DNA of 7,626 nucleotides from Acidobacteria bacterium UBA6911 (GTDB taxonomy: Bacteria; Acidobacteriota; UBA6911), in assembly GCA_002451015.1 (NCBI GenBank), contig DKBB01000116.1, forward strand, positions 1-7,626, given 5' to 3'. The notes under the pieces are model-generated. The model made no database searches and was not told where the DNA came from. It worked only from the letters and a program-made list of their open reading frames with translations. The position numbers were made by a program, and so were the translations under genes. This document shows, piece after piece, positions 1 through 6,055 of the stretch (position 1 is the first letter of the stretch; each line of letters starts with the position of its first letter).

Positions 1-844
1 TGATTCCGGCCAACGGAATCAGGTTGTGCATTCCCCGCTCTTCGGAGGGGAGAAAATTTCCCCCGAAAGTCCTGCGGGCGAATCTGTTCCAGGGGCAGGC
101 TTCCTGACAATCGTCACAGCCGAATATCCTGTTCCCTATAAGAGGCCGGAGGTGACGGGGGACGATACCTCGGTATTCAATAGTCAGGTAGGAAATGCAC
201 CGTCTTGCATCCAAAACATAGGGTGCGACGAGAGCCCCGGTCGGGCATGCATCGATACAACTGCGACATGTACCGCAAAAATTCCCTCCACCAGGATCCG
301 GCCGAAGAGGAATATTCAACAGAATCACACCGAGAAAAAACCACGAACCCCGATCTTTTGAGATCAGATTCGTGTGTTTACCAATCCAGCCAAGGGTCGT
401 AGAAGCCCCCCAGGCCTTCTCCATAACGGGTCCCGTATCGACATAGCACAATCCATCGGTGGCAGGCTTCTCGTCTCGGATAAATTGAAGCAATGCTTCC
501 AGACGCATCCTTAGAACCCGATGGTAGTCTTCTCCCCACGCATAACGGCTGACCCTTCCTTTCAAGGGGGAATCGGTGCGCCGGTGTCCCGAAAAGTAGT
601 TCATCCCCAGGACTAACAAGGATCTGGCGTCGGAAAATACCAGACGGGGATCCTGGCGTTTCCGAGCCTGGCGAGCCAGGTAGGTCATGCCTCCGTGGTA
701 CCCGTCGGCAAGCCAGCGCCTGTAGAAGTCATAATTCGGCGCGGTTCCGGCCGGCGCTATACCGACACGAAAAAAACCCAACCGGTGCGCTTCTCTTCTG
801 ATTTTTGAAATTAAATCCGGTTGATCCTTCAGAGAGAGCTCCAT
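1..844 (-). CDS. queG: Epoxyqueuosine reductase QueG, C-terminus cut by window edge
   Basis: Cytoplasmic iron-sulfur and cobalamin enzyme that reduces epoxyqueuosine to queuosine at the wobble base of GUN-anticodon tRNAs, the last step of queuosine synthesis. I translated the - strand from ATG at 844; 281 codons run without a stop to the window edge. Visible blocks are GFFRVGIAPA (residues 23-32), SRYAWGEDYH (99-108), VDTGPVMEKAWGA (135-147, with Asp136 at the position of the family's proposed general acid), GWIGKHTNLI (152-161), the first ferredoxin-type motif CGTCRSCIDACP (190-201) and the second GCDDCQEACPWN (242-253), plus Cys216. All eight cluster cysteines are present. Family members are about 310-380 residues, so some tens of residues are missing. 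The start fits the usual family N-terminus; its Shine-Dalgarno (AGG, 6 bases upstream) is weak. It is the last visible gene of the leftward group, 195 bases downstream of the esterase. Confidence 0.95.
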   Translation of the reverse strand, partial: MELSLKDQPDLISKIRREAHRLGFFRVGIAPAGTAPNYDFYRRWLADGYHGGMTYLARQARKRQDPRLVFSDARSLLVLGMNYFSGHRRTDSPLKGRVSRYAWGEDYHRVLRMRLEALLQFIRDEKPATDGLCYVDTGPVMEKAWGASTTLGWIGKHTNLISKDRGSWFFLGVILLNIPLRPDPGGGNFCGTCRSCIDACPTGALVAPYVLDARRCISYLTIEYRGIVPRHLRPLIGNRIFGCDDCQEACPWNRFARRTFGGNFLPSEERGMHNLIPLAGI

Positions 845-854
845 TTGCAACCTA

Positions 855-911
855 CTACGTCCGGAAAGTGCTCGATGAGGCCGGACCCGGCAAAATAGTT
901 GTGGATGGCAT
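855..911 (-). other. Possible 18-residue leader peptide ORF ahead of queG
   Basis: On the - strand AGGAG is followed, after 8 bases, by ATG (911-909) and an 18-codon frame that ends in two consecutive TAG codons (857-852). The stop is 10 bases before the queG ATG, and the frame differs from queG. The peptide (MPSTTILPGPASSSTFRT) resembles nothing I know. Its initiation signal looks stronger than that of queG, so translational coupling or attenuation of queG is conceivable, but an ORF this short can arise by chance. The rest of the 845-1039 spacer shows no tRNA, no convincing terminator and no other gene. Confidence 0.25.
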
Positions 912-1039
912 TCGTAAATCTCCTGTTTCCCGTTCCGGACTTCGCTCGACTTACCCGTGAGAAAGAAGGGTGAAGGGAAACCTTGGAGGAGCTGCCGGCT
1001 TTCCGACGCGATGCAGCGTGAAACGGTCGAGAGTGCGAA

Positions 1040-2023
1040 TTATTTCTCAAAGGTCCGGCAAAGAAATGGCAGGGTTTCATCCAGGTGGGCCGCAACGAGA
1101 GCCCATCCATGAGGTTCCCCCTCGTGGATCTTGAATTCATGAGGAACACGAGTCTCCGTTAGTATCCGATCCAGCGCACGGCTGCCTTCGTCAAGGCGAA
1201 CCATACCGATATAGCGATCGTCGGTTCCATAATCGAAATAGATCCTGAGGGAATTCAGTTCGGGATTCTTCGCCAGTTTCAGGGGATTATTCGCGTCCCA
1301 GACATCCTGTTGGAGCGGATCGCCGAATATCGGTTTCAGCATGCCCGTAAAGAAAGAGTAAAACCGGGAGGTCTTCATTTCTTCAGGGATCTGCAGCGGA
1401 TTTTCGTCCGGGAACAGGATGGGGGACTGTCCGACTACGGCCGCGTACCGGTCCGGGAACTTCATGGCAATTTTCAAGGCTCCGTAGCCGCCCATAGAGG
1501 TTCCGGCAATGGCCCGGTTCGCCCTTTCTTTACGTGCCCGGTAATTCTTTTCGATGTACTGCGTAAGTTCCTGTACGATGAAGTCCTCATAGCGCCTGGA
1601 TCCATCCAGAAAATTGCAGTAAAATCCGTTGTCCCCGCGCGGATGCACCATAAGAAATTCCGGAAGAGTCCCGGCTGTCATCATCTTTTCAATCCTGTCC
1701 TGCATACGGCCGTAGCGCTCCACCGTCCAGCTGGTTTCATCATTGTTGAGGCCGTGCAGAAAATAAACGACGGGATATGTACGCTCCGGAATCCGGGCAT
1801 AGGAAGGAGGAAGAAAAATACTGTAGCGCGCCTGCATTCCCAGGCACTGCGAATCGAAAGATTCAAACTCCACAGACGATCCGCCCGGCAATGCTATCGG
1901 ATCCGGAGCCGCACGGCGTCGATCTCCTGGATACTGCGCATATGCCTGTTGAAACAGGAACAGTCCCAGAGCAAAAAAAATCCCAATCTTACCAATCCCG
2001 GTTCCCCGAGCCAATCTGTTCAT
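1040..2023 (-). CDS. Secreted esterase D / antigen-85-type alpha/beta hydrolase
   Basis: A 327-residue serine hydrolase of the putative-esterase family (Pfam Esterase, PF00756), which includes S-formylglutathione hydrolase, feruloyl esterases and antigen 85. Residues 1-29 form a signal peptide: basic start, hydrophobic core IGIFFALGLFLF, cleavage after AYA before Gln30. The protein is therefore probably periplasmic or outside the cell. Domain landmarks are YPVVYFLHG (83-91), MVHPRGDNG (125-133), the nucleophile elbow GTSMGGYGA (174-182, Ser176), an acidic triad candidate in FDYGTDDRY (Asp268 or Asp269) and His305 in EGEPHGW. All triad positions are filled. The start is supported by GAAGGG (2029-2034) five bases before the ATG. 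The export signal argues against a cytosolic formaldehyde-detoxification role. The substrate is unknown; deacylation of a cell-surface or dietary polysaccharide ester is possible but is inference. It lies 87 bases downstream of the 103-residue gene and may be co-transcribed with it. Confidence 0.9.
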   Translation of the reverse strand: MNRLARGTGIGKIGIFFALGLFLFQQAYAQYPGDRRRAAPDPIALPGGSSVEFESFDSQCLGMQARYSIFLPPSYARIPERTYPVVYFLHGLNNDETSWTVERYGRMQDRIEKMMTAGTLPEFLMVHPRGDNGFYCNFLDGSRRYEDFIVQELTQYIEKNYRARKERANRAIAGTSMGGYGALKIAMKFPDRYAAVVGQSPILFPDENPLQIPEEMKTSRFYSFFTGMLKPIFGDPLQQDVWDANNPLKLAKNPELNSLRIYFDYGTDDRYIGMVRLDEGSRALDRILTETRVPHEFKIHEGEPHGWALVAAHLDETLPFLCRTFEK

Positions 2024-2028
2024 TTTTT

Positions 2029-2034
2029 CCCTTC
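2029..2034 (-). promoter_or_regulatory. Shine-Dalgarno of the esterase gene
   Basis: GAAGGG on the - strand, separated by five A residues from the ATG at 2023. It fixes the start directly before the signal peptide. Confidence 0.6.
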
Positions 2035-2110
2035 AACTGCCCGTGTTACGGACCTGAAAAAGCAGGAACGGGTTCTGGAACACACCTGTAATGCCGGCAG
2101 CAAAAGAAAC

Positions 2111-2422
2111 CTACGGCTTGATATCTGTATCCACCTCAATCCGGATGTTTCCTTCGGGATCGGCTAATTTCAGATGACGGATCATCCCCCGAATCGTACT
2201 GTTTACAATAATTTTCGAAAAACCGCTGTTTAAATCCATAGGCACCGGCTCCCGGTTGACCTCAATACGAACATCTTGCCCATTGAGCTCATACTTCAGA
2301 GACAGGATGGGGCGCGGTGTTTTCAACGATGTTGTAATACCGAAACAAACATTCCCGATAAAATCCCCGATAAATGCTGTAAGCGGCGCTTCTATTTCAT
2401 TGCTATATATCCGTGTTTTCAT
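2111..2422 (-). CDS. Unrecognised small protein, 103 residues
   Basis: I do not recognise a named family. From ATG at 2422 the product is 103 residues with no signal peptide and no clear transmembrane helix, so it is probably cytoplasmic. Residues 10-33 hold a moderately hydrophobic stretch (APLTAFIGDFIGN around 12-24) with the only cysteine at 26. Residues 39-60 alternate polar and apolar residues as in beta strands (LKYELNGQDVRIEV), 70-86 could be a helix, and the tail is strand-like and acidic. It reads like a real protein, and I have a vague impression of similar short proteins in FCB-group genomes; that is not verified. An in-frame ATG at 2485 would add 21 residues, but they look like non-coding sequence and would extend into the likely promoter. 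No clear Shine-Dalgarno precedes 2422. It heads the leftward group with the esterase and queG. Confidence 0.65.
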   Translation of the reverse strand: MKTRIYSNEIEAPLTAFIGDFIGNVCFGITTSLKTPRPILSLKYELNGQDVRIEVNREPVPMDLNSGFSKIIVNSTIRGMIRHLKLADPEGNIRIEVDTDIKP

Positions 2423-2455
2423 ATTGGCCAATTCTATCACAGCCCTACACGGCTG

Positions 2456-2485
2456 CTTATACCCTGCAGCCGGTTGTCGTCCCAA
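2456..2485 (-). promoter_or_regulatory. Candidate sigma70-type promoter for the leftward genes
   Basis: On the - strand TTGGGA (2485-2480) and TATAAG (2461-2456) are separated by 18 bases. These match four of six and five of six positions of the TTGACA/TATAAT consensus. The predicted RNA start lies about 25-30 bases before the ATG at 2422. If the host is a true Bacteroidota with its own -33/-7 promoter consensus, this match would mean little. Confidence 0.35.
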
Positions 2486-2525
2486 AAGTTAAAATATTTA
2501 ATATTCCCCGCTCTCTTATACATAC

Positions 2526-2541
2526 GTGATAGTAAAATCAC
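2526..2541. promoter_or_regulatory. Small dyad, possible operator
   Basis: GTGAT, six bases, then ATCAC form a perfect 5-base inverted repeat that ends 13 bases before the rightward TATAAT box. It resembles Crp/Fnr-family half sites, but the spacer is longer than in the E. coli CRP consensus. A dyad this short can occur by chance. Confidence 0.2.
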
Positions 2542-2554
2542 AACTGTTGCGCAT

Positions 2555-2560
2555 TATAAT
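2555..2560 (+). promoter_or_regulatory. Candidate -10 box for the polysaccharide operon
   Basis: A perfect TATAAT lies in an AT-rich stretch about 150 bases before the ligase ATG and 37 bases before the small ORF at 2597. No good -35 element is found 16-18 bases upstream, where the sequence reads GTAAAA. If it is used, an activator may be needed; the dyad at 2526-2541 is in a suitable place. Confidence 0.3.
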
Positions 2561-2596
2561 TCTATTGTAAGCAGACAGATCCGATTTATTTGGGAT

Positions 2597-2725
2597 ATGG
2601 GCTTTAAGGAAAGAAAAATATCAGAAGAAGAATCCACCCGTGAGAGAGTAATCCCCGAAATGGAAGAATTGTGCCATACTCTTCTGGAAAAATCGAAAAC
2701 GTCACCAGGAAACACCTATGCTTAA
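2597..2725 (+). CDS. Possible 42-residue acidic protein overlapping the ligase gene
   Basis: From ATG at 2597 a 42-codon frame encodes a highly charged peptide (begins MGFKERKISEEESTRERV) with heptad-like spacing suggestive of one amphipathic helix around residues 10-36. It has one cysteine and no membrane segment. Its TAA (2723-2725) overlaps the first bases of the ligase gene by 8, the arrangement expected for translational coupling. Against it, no Shine-Dalgarno is well placed: the nearest GGG is only two bases from the ATG. I know no homologue. It could be a genuine small first gene of the operon or an open leader region. Confidence 0.35.
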   Translation: MGFKERKISEEESTRERVIPEMEELCHTLLEKSKTSPGNTYA

Positions 2726-3992
2726 GCAGATCCAGGCCTATTTTCAAACAACTTTCCGGAACAACGCCGAAAGAACAGCATTCATAGGACTCGCCGGGAG
2801 CGTTTCCCTGGTCATGGCTTCCATTGCGGTCTCCCAGATCCTGCTTGCACCCACATTGATCGCTGCAGCCTGGATTATCTCCTATAGCAGGAAATTATTT
2901 TCTTCCATGAAGTGGATCCTGCTACCGCTGATTATCTTCTGCATCTGGATTACAGTGACCGCCCTGCTGGCGCCGAATGTAATGCTGGCACTCACCTTTA
3001 CCAAGAAGTTCTATCTGTTTCTCCTTGTTCCCCTCGTCCCCCTTATTGTGCGGGGACCTAACAGGATCCTGTGGATATACAAAGCGATCATAGTCGTGGC
3101 CCTTTTATCTTCATTTGTCGGCATCGGCCAATATCTCGCAAAGCCGGACAACACCAATCTGATGGACAGGATAACCGGATTTATGGGCCATTGGATGACC
3201 TACGCCGGCCTGCTGATGCTGGCCCTGGTGTCCCTGGTCGCCTACGGACTGCGTGCCGGTTGGAAATGGCTCTTCCTGTGGGTTCCGCTCGCTTCAACAA
3301 TGGCTCTGGCGATTCTATTGTCGCAGACCCGCAGCGTGGCCATGGGAGCGTATTTGGGAGTAGTTATTATGTTGGTCGCGGCTTTGTTCCTGGAAAGGAA
3401 GCGGCGTTTCATCGTTTTACTCATCTGTATCATAATTTTCCCGGTAATTTTATATTTCGCCGTGCCGGCCTCCATACAGAAAAGATTCCGGTCAGGGCTT
3501 GATCTCAACGACCCCAATACCCGCCCCCGACTCATTATTTATGATACATCCCTTCGAATGATCCGGGACAATCCCTGGTTCGGGGTCGGACCGAAAAATG
3601 CCGGAATCGAAGCATTGAAATATCGGAATGAGCATGAATATCCCGACTGGGCTTATCAGCACATGCACAACAATATCCTGCAGATAGCCTCGGAAACGGG
3701 GATTCCCGGTCTCGCCATCTGGCTTTGGCTAATGATTCGACTGGCCTGGGACGCCCTGAGAACTTACCGGTTCGCCGGATCCAGCGCCTTCCCCTACGGG
3801 GAGGAAGCCCGCTGGGAAGCCACGATTATTTCCTCCGCCGCGCTCGGCAGCTGGGCTGCGTTAGTGATAGCCGGATTGCTTGAATACAATTTCGGGGATT
3901 CGGAAGTTCTAACACTTTTTCTGTTTGTCATGAGTGCACCTTATGCCTATTCCCCGGTTAATGTTTCGAAAGATTTCATTCCCGATTCTTAA
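2718..3992 (+). CDS. O-antigen ligase / Wzy-type polymerase family membrane protein
   Basis: A 424-residue polytopic inner-membrane protein of the O-antigen ligase superfamily (Wzy_C, PF04932; WaaL, Wzy and related enzymes). These enzymes transfer lipid-linked glycans to an acceptor or polymerise them on the periplasmic face. About ten to twelve hydrophobic segments span residues 20-250 and 328-410. Family landmarks are TGFMGHWMTYAG (153-164), SQTRS (202-206, Arg205), a large periplasmic loop around residues 250-327 that includes RDNPWFGVGP (283-292) and QHMHNNILQ (314-322; His315 and His317, the likely catalytic region), and LLEYNFGDSE (387-396) near the end. AGGA (2707-2710), seven bases before the ATG, supports the start. 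The next gene begins 18 bases downstream. Ligase and polymerase cannot be told apart from sequence alone. With three glycosyltransferases downstream, a role in surface polysaccharide assembly is secure. Confidence 0.85.
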   Translation: MLKQIQAYFQTTFRNNAERTAFIGLAGSVSLVMASIAVSQILLAPTLIAAAWIISYSRKLFSSMKWILLPLIIFCIWITVTALLAPNVMLALTFTKKFYLFLLVPLVPLIVRGPNRILWIYKAIIVVALLSSFVGIGQYLAKPDNTNLMDRITGFMGHWMTYAGLLMLALVSLVAYGLRAGWKWLFLWVPLASTMALAILLSQTRSVAMGAYLGVVIMLVAALFLERKRRFIVLLICIIIFPVILYFAVPASIQKRFRSGLDLNDPNTRPRLIIYDTSLRMIRDNPWFGVGPKNAGIEALKYRNEHEYPDWAYQHMHNNILQIASETGIPGLAIWLWLMIRLAWDALRTYRFAGSSAFPYGEEARWEATIISSAALGSWAALVIAGLLEYNFGDSEVLTLFLFVMSAPYAYSPVNVSKDFIPDS

Positions 3993-4000
3993 AAATTTTT

Positions 4001-4004
4001 GGGG
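4001..4004 (+). promoter_or_regulatory. Shine-Dalgarno deciding the TTG start of the GT4 gene
   Basis: GGGG lies six bases upstream of TTG at 4011. There is no ATG or GTG at the family N-terminus, so this site is the main support for a TTG start. Confidence 0.45.
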
Positions 4005-4010
4005 TTCTCG

Positions 4011-5108
4011 TTGAAAATCGCAATTCTCGGAACGCGCGGCATCCCGGCCAACTACGGCGGATTCGAAACCTTCGCCGAGGAATGCTCCGCCGGACTTGTC
4101 GCCCGGGGGCACAGGGTAACCGTCTACGGGCGCTCGCATTATACCCCGCGAGGATTAAAAGCACACCGCGGGGTGCAACTTGTGGTTCTCCCGACACTGG
4201 CATGGAAATATACCGACACGGTTTTTCATACATTTCTATCCGTCCTGCACTCTCTCTTCCGGAAATATGACGCTATTCTGATATGCAATGCGGCAAACAG
4301 CATTTTCTCCTGTTTACCCCGGCTTTTCGGCATACCTGTGGCCCTTAACGTCGACGGCATCGAAAGAATGCGAAGAAAATGGGGGCGTCTGGGAAAGGCC
4401 TATTATCGGCTGGGCGAGTACTTTTCGACCCTGTTTCCCAGTATTCTCGTCGCCGATGCGCGTGTGATACAGAGCTATTACAGGGATCGATACGGGGCGG
4501 AATCCGTATTCATTCCCTACGGTGCAGCAATTGAAAAGCCCACCGAGAGGGATACGCTGGAGAGGCTTCAATTGAACCCGGGAGAATATTTTCTTTACGT
4601 AAGTCGCCTTGAGCCGGAAAACAATGCGCACCTGGTGATCCGGGCTTTTGAAAAAACGAGCACCTCCAAACAACTCGTCATTGTCGGCGACGCCCCCTAC
4701 GCCGAGGAATACATCCGGGAACTCCATACAACGGAGGATCCCAGGATCCTGTTTCCGGGCGCCATATACGGATCCGGGTACCGTCAGCTTCAGGCAAACG
4801 CGTTCTGTTACATCCACGCCACCGATGTAGGGGGCACGCACCCGGCGCTCATCGAAGCAATGGGACAGGGGAACATCGTCGTCGCTAACGAAACCCCGGA
4901 AAACCTTGAAGTTGTCGGTAGTACCGGGGTTCTTTATTCAAAAAACGACGTTGAATCGCTGCGAGAATGCTTACAGGACATTGCCGATCATCCTCAAAAG
5001 TATGAAGCCCTGAAAGCCGCCGCTTCCGACCGAATCCGGACGAACTATTCGTGGGACAGCGTCATCGAACAGTACGAAAAGCTGTTCCTCCAAATGGCTC
5101 AAGACTGA
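4011..5108 (+). CDS. GT4-type glycosyltransferase, DUF1972 (rhamnosyltransferase-like) family
   Basis: A 365-residue cytoplasmic GT-B glycosyltransferase. The N-terminal domain opens with KIAILGTRGIPANYGGFETF (2-21), the hallmark of the DUF1972 group, whose characterised members include rhamnosyltransferases of capsule, S-layer glycan and O-antigen synthesis. Further landmarks are ICNAANS (91-97), NVDGIERMRRKWG (113-125), FIPYGA (167-172), YVSRLEPENN (196-205) opening the C-terminal donor-binding domain, VIVGDAPY (223-230) and VGGTHPALIEAMG (273-285). At the last block the first Glu of the usual GT4 EX7E motif is Gly274; as I recall, this clade normally has VGGTNP here, so it is probably not a defect. 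The start is TTG at 4011, chosen because the family begins exactly at this point and GGGG (4001-4004) lies six bases before it. A TTG at 3999 would add four residues without a ribosome site. Donor and acceptor sugars cannot be read from sequence. Confidence 0.9.
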   Translation: MKIAILGTRGIPANYGGFETFAEECSAGLVARGHRVTVYGRSHYTPRGLKAHRGVQLVVLPTLAWKYTDTVFHTFLSVLHSLFRKYDAILICNAANSIFSCLPRLFGIPVALNVDGIERMRRKWGRLGKAYYRLGEYFSTLFPSILVADARVIQSYYRDRYGAESVFIPYGAAIEKPTERDTLERLQLNPGEYFLYVSRLEPENNAHLVIRAFEKTSTSKQLVIVGDAPYAEEYIRELHTTEDPRILFPGAIYGSGYRQLQANAFCYIHATDVGGTHPALIEAMGQGNIVVANETPENLEVVGSTGVLYSKNDVESLRECLQDIADHPQKYEALKAAASDRIRTNYSWDSVIEQYEKLFLQMAQD

Positions 5109-5128
5109 ATGGAGTGTTGTCTACCGCT

Positions 5129-6055
5129 ATGATTTCCGTTGTCATCGTTAACTGGAACTCCGGTCGGTTTCTTGAACGCTGCGTTCAGTCCCTGCGGGAG
5201 CATGCCCGGGAATGCCAGGTCATTATCGTGGACAACGCCTCAACCGATATCAGCCTTCAACTGGCCACTGAACTGGATTCGACCCTTACCGTACTGCGCA
5301 ACAAATCCAACACCGGTTTCGCCGCCGCGTGCAACCGGGGATGGCGAACAGCAAAGGGCGAAACCATACTTTTTTTAAACCCGGACACGGAATGTTTTCC
5401 GGGATCCATCCGTTGTATGGAACAAACACTGTCCCGGAACCGGACGGTATGGGCTGTTGGAGGATGTCTCGTTTCCCCGGACGGAAAACCGCAGGCGGGC
5501 TTCAACGTACGCCGGTTCCCCACAATAGGAAGCGTGGCCGCGGAAATGTTTTTCATTGACGAGTTGCGTCGGGTGTACCGCCGGAAACATCTAGACACGG
5601 TCCTTCCACCCGATGCCGTGGACGTCGACCAACCGGCGGCCGCATGCCTCATGGCGACCAGAACCGCGCTCTCATCGATCGGGGGATTCGACGAAGCTTT
5701 CTACCCGGCGTGGTTCGAAGATGTCGACCTCTGCCTGAGAATGCATAAAAGAGGAGGCAGAATTCAGTTCCAACCACAGGCCCGTTTCCTGCATCACGGC
5801 GGCTACAGCCTGGACCGGATGGCCAGACAGGATTTTCTGAAATACTTCCATACAAATCAAATCCGGTATTATCGCAAACACCGCGGATTAATGGCCGCCC
5901 TGCATGTACAGAAATTGATTACACTGGGATTGCTGCTCCGCTGCGCGATATCGCTCGCATACCCGCTGATAAAAAACACTTCCCGGAAAAAATCGGCAGG
6001 CATATTCTGGGGAGCAATGAAAAATATTGTAACATCCCGCGAGATATGGACATGA
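5129..6055 (+). CDS. GT2 glycosyltransferase, WbbL/RfbF rhamnosyltransferase-like
   Basis: A 308-residue family-2 (GT-A fold) glycosyltransferase that adds a sugar, plausibly rhamnose by family resemblance, from a nucleotide donor on the cytoplasmic face of the inner membrane. Landmarks are ISVVIVNWNSG (2-12), VDNASTD (34-40, donor binding), NTGFAAACNRG (61-71), LNPDTE (83-88, metal-binding DxD-like position), GGFDEAF (185-191) and WFEDVDLCLRM (195-205, with the ED pair holding the presumed catalytic base), then HHGG (222-225). Residues 262-281 form a hydrophobic segment that probably anchors the protein. I chose ATG at 5129 because the domain starts there. GGAG (5111-5114) lies 14 bases upstream, rather far, and TTG at 5117 is a possible alternative. 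The frame stays open upstream to 5051 inside the previous gene, but that extension is not family-like. The gene starts 20 bases after the GT4 stop. Confidence 0.9.
   Translation: MISVVIVNWNSGRFLERCVQSLREHARECQVIIVDNASTDISLQLATELDSTLTVLRNKSNTGFAAACNRGWRTAKGETILFLNPDTECFPGSIRCMEQTLSRNRTVWAVGGCLVSPDGKPQAGFNVRRFPTIGSVAAEMFFIDELRRVYRRKHLDTVLPPDAVDVDQPAAACLMATRTALSSIGGFDEAFYPAWFEDVDLCLRMHKRGGRIQFQPQARFLHHGGYSLDRMARQDFLKYFHTNQIRYYRKHRGLMAALHVQKLITLGLLLRCAISLAYPLIKNTSRKKSAGIFWGAMKNIVTSREIWT

Noticed and set aside
26..402. Overlapping + strand frames at the left edge
   Set aside because: They are antisense to queG, whose two ferredoxin motifs are unmistakable on the - strand.
845..1039. tRNA or other structured RNA in the queG-esterase spacer
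   Set aside because: I saw no T-loop (GGTTCRA) or acceptor pairing, and no long stem; nothing supports an RNA gene.
829..1149. A - strand frame of 106 codons spanning the esterase end and the spacer before queG
   Set aside because: It reads the esterase C-terminus out of frame and has no recognisable content; only the short leader within the spacer has its own good ribosome site.
1310..2167. Long + strand reading frame of 285 codons
   Set aside because: It lies antisense to the well-supported esterase and its upstream spacer; its product is rich in Arg, His and Pro with no domain, as expected for a shadow frame.
3989..4000. AAAAATTTTT palindrome as a terminator after the ligase gene
   Set aside because: There is no GC-rich stem, and the next gene of the same operon starts only 11 bases later.
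4314..4841. A 175-codon - strand frame inside the GT4 gene
   Set aside because: It is antisense to a complete glycosyltransferase with all family blocks; no domain is seen in it.
5051..5128. N-terminal extension of the first GT2 enzyme from GTG at 5051
   Set aside because: The 26 extra residues lie within the GT4 coding region, look like its out-of-frame translation, and GT2 enzymes begin at the ISVVIVNWNS strand.
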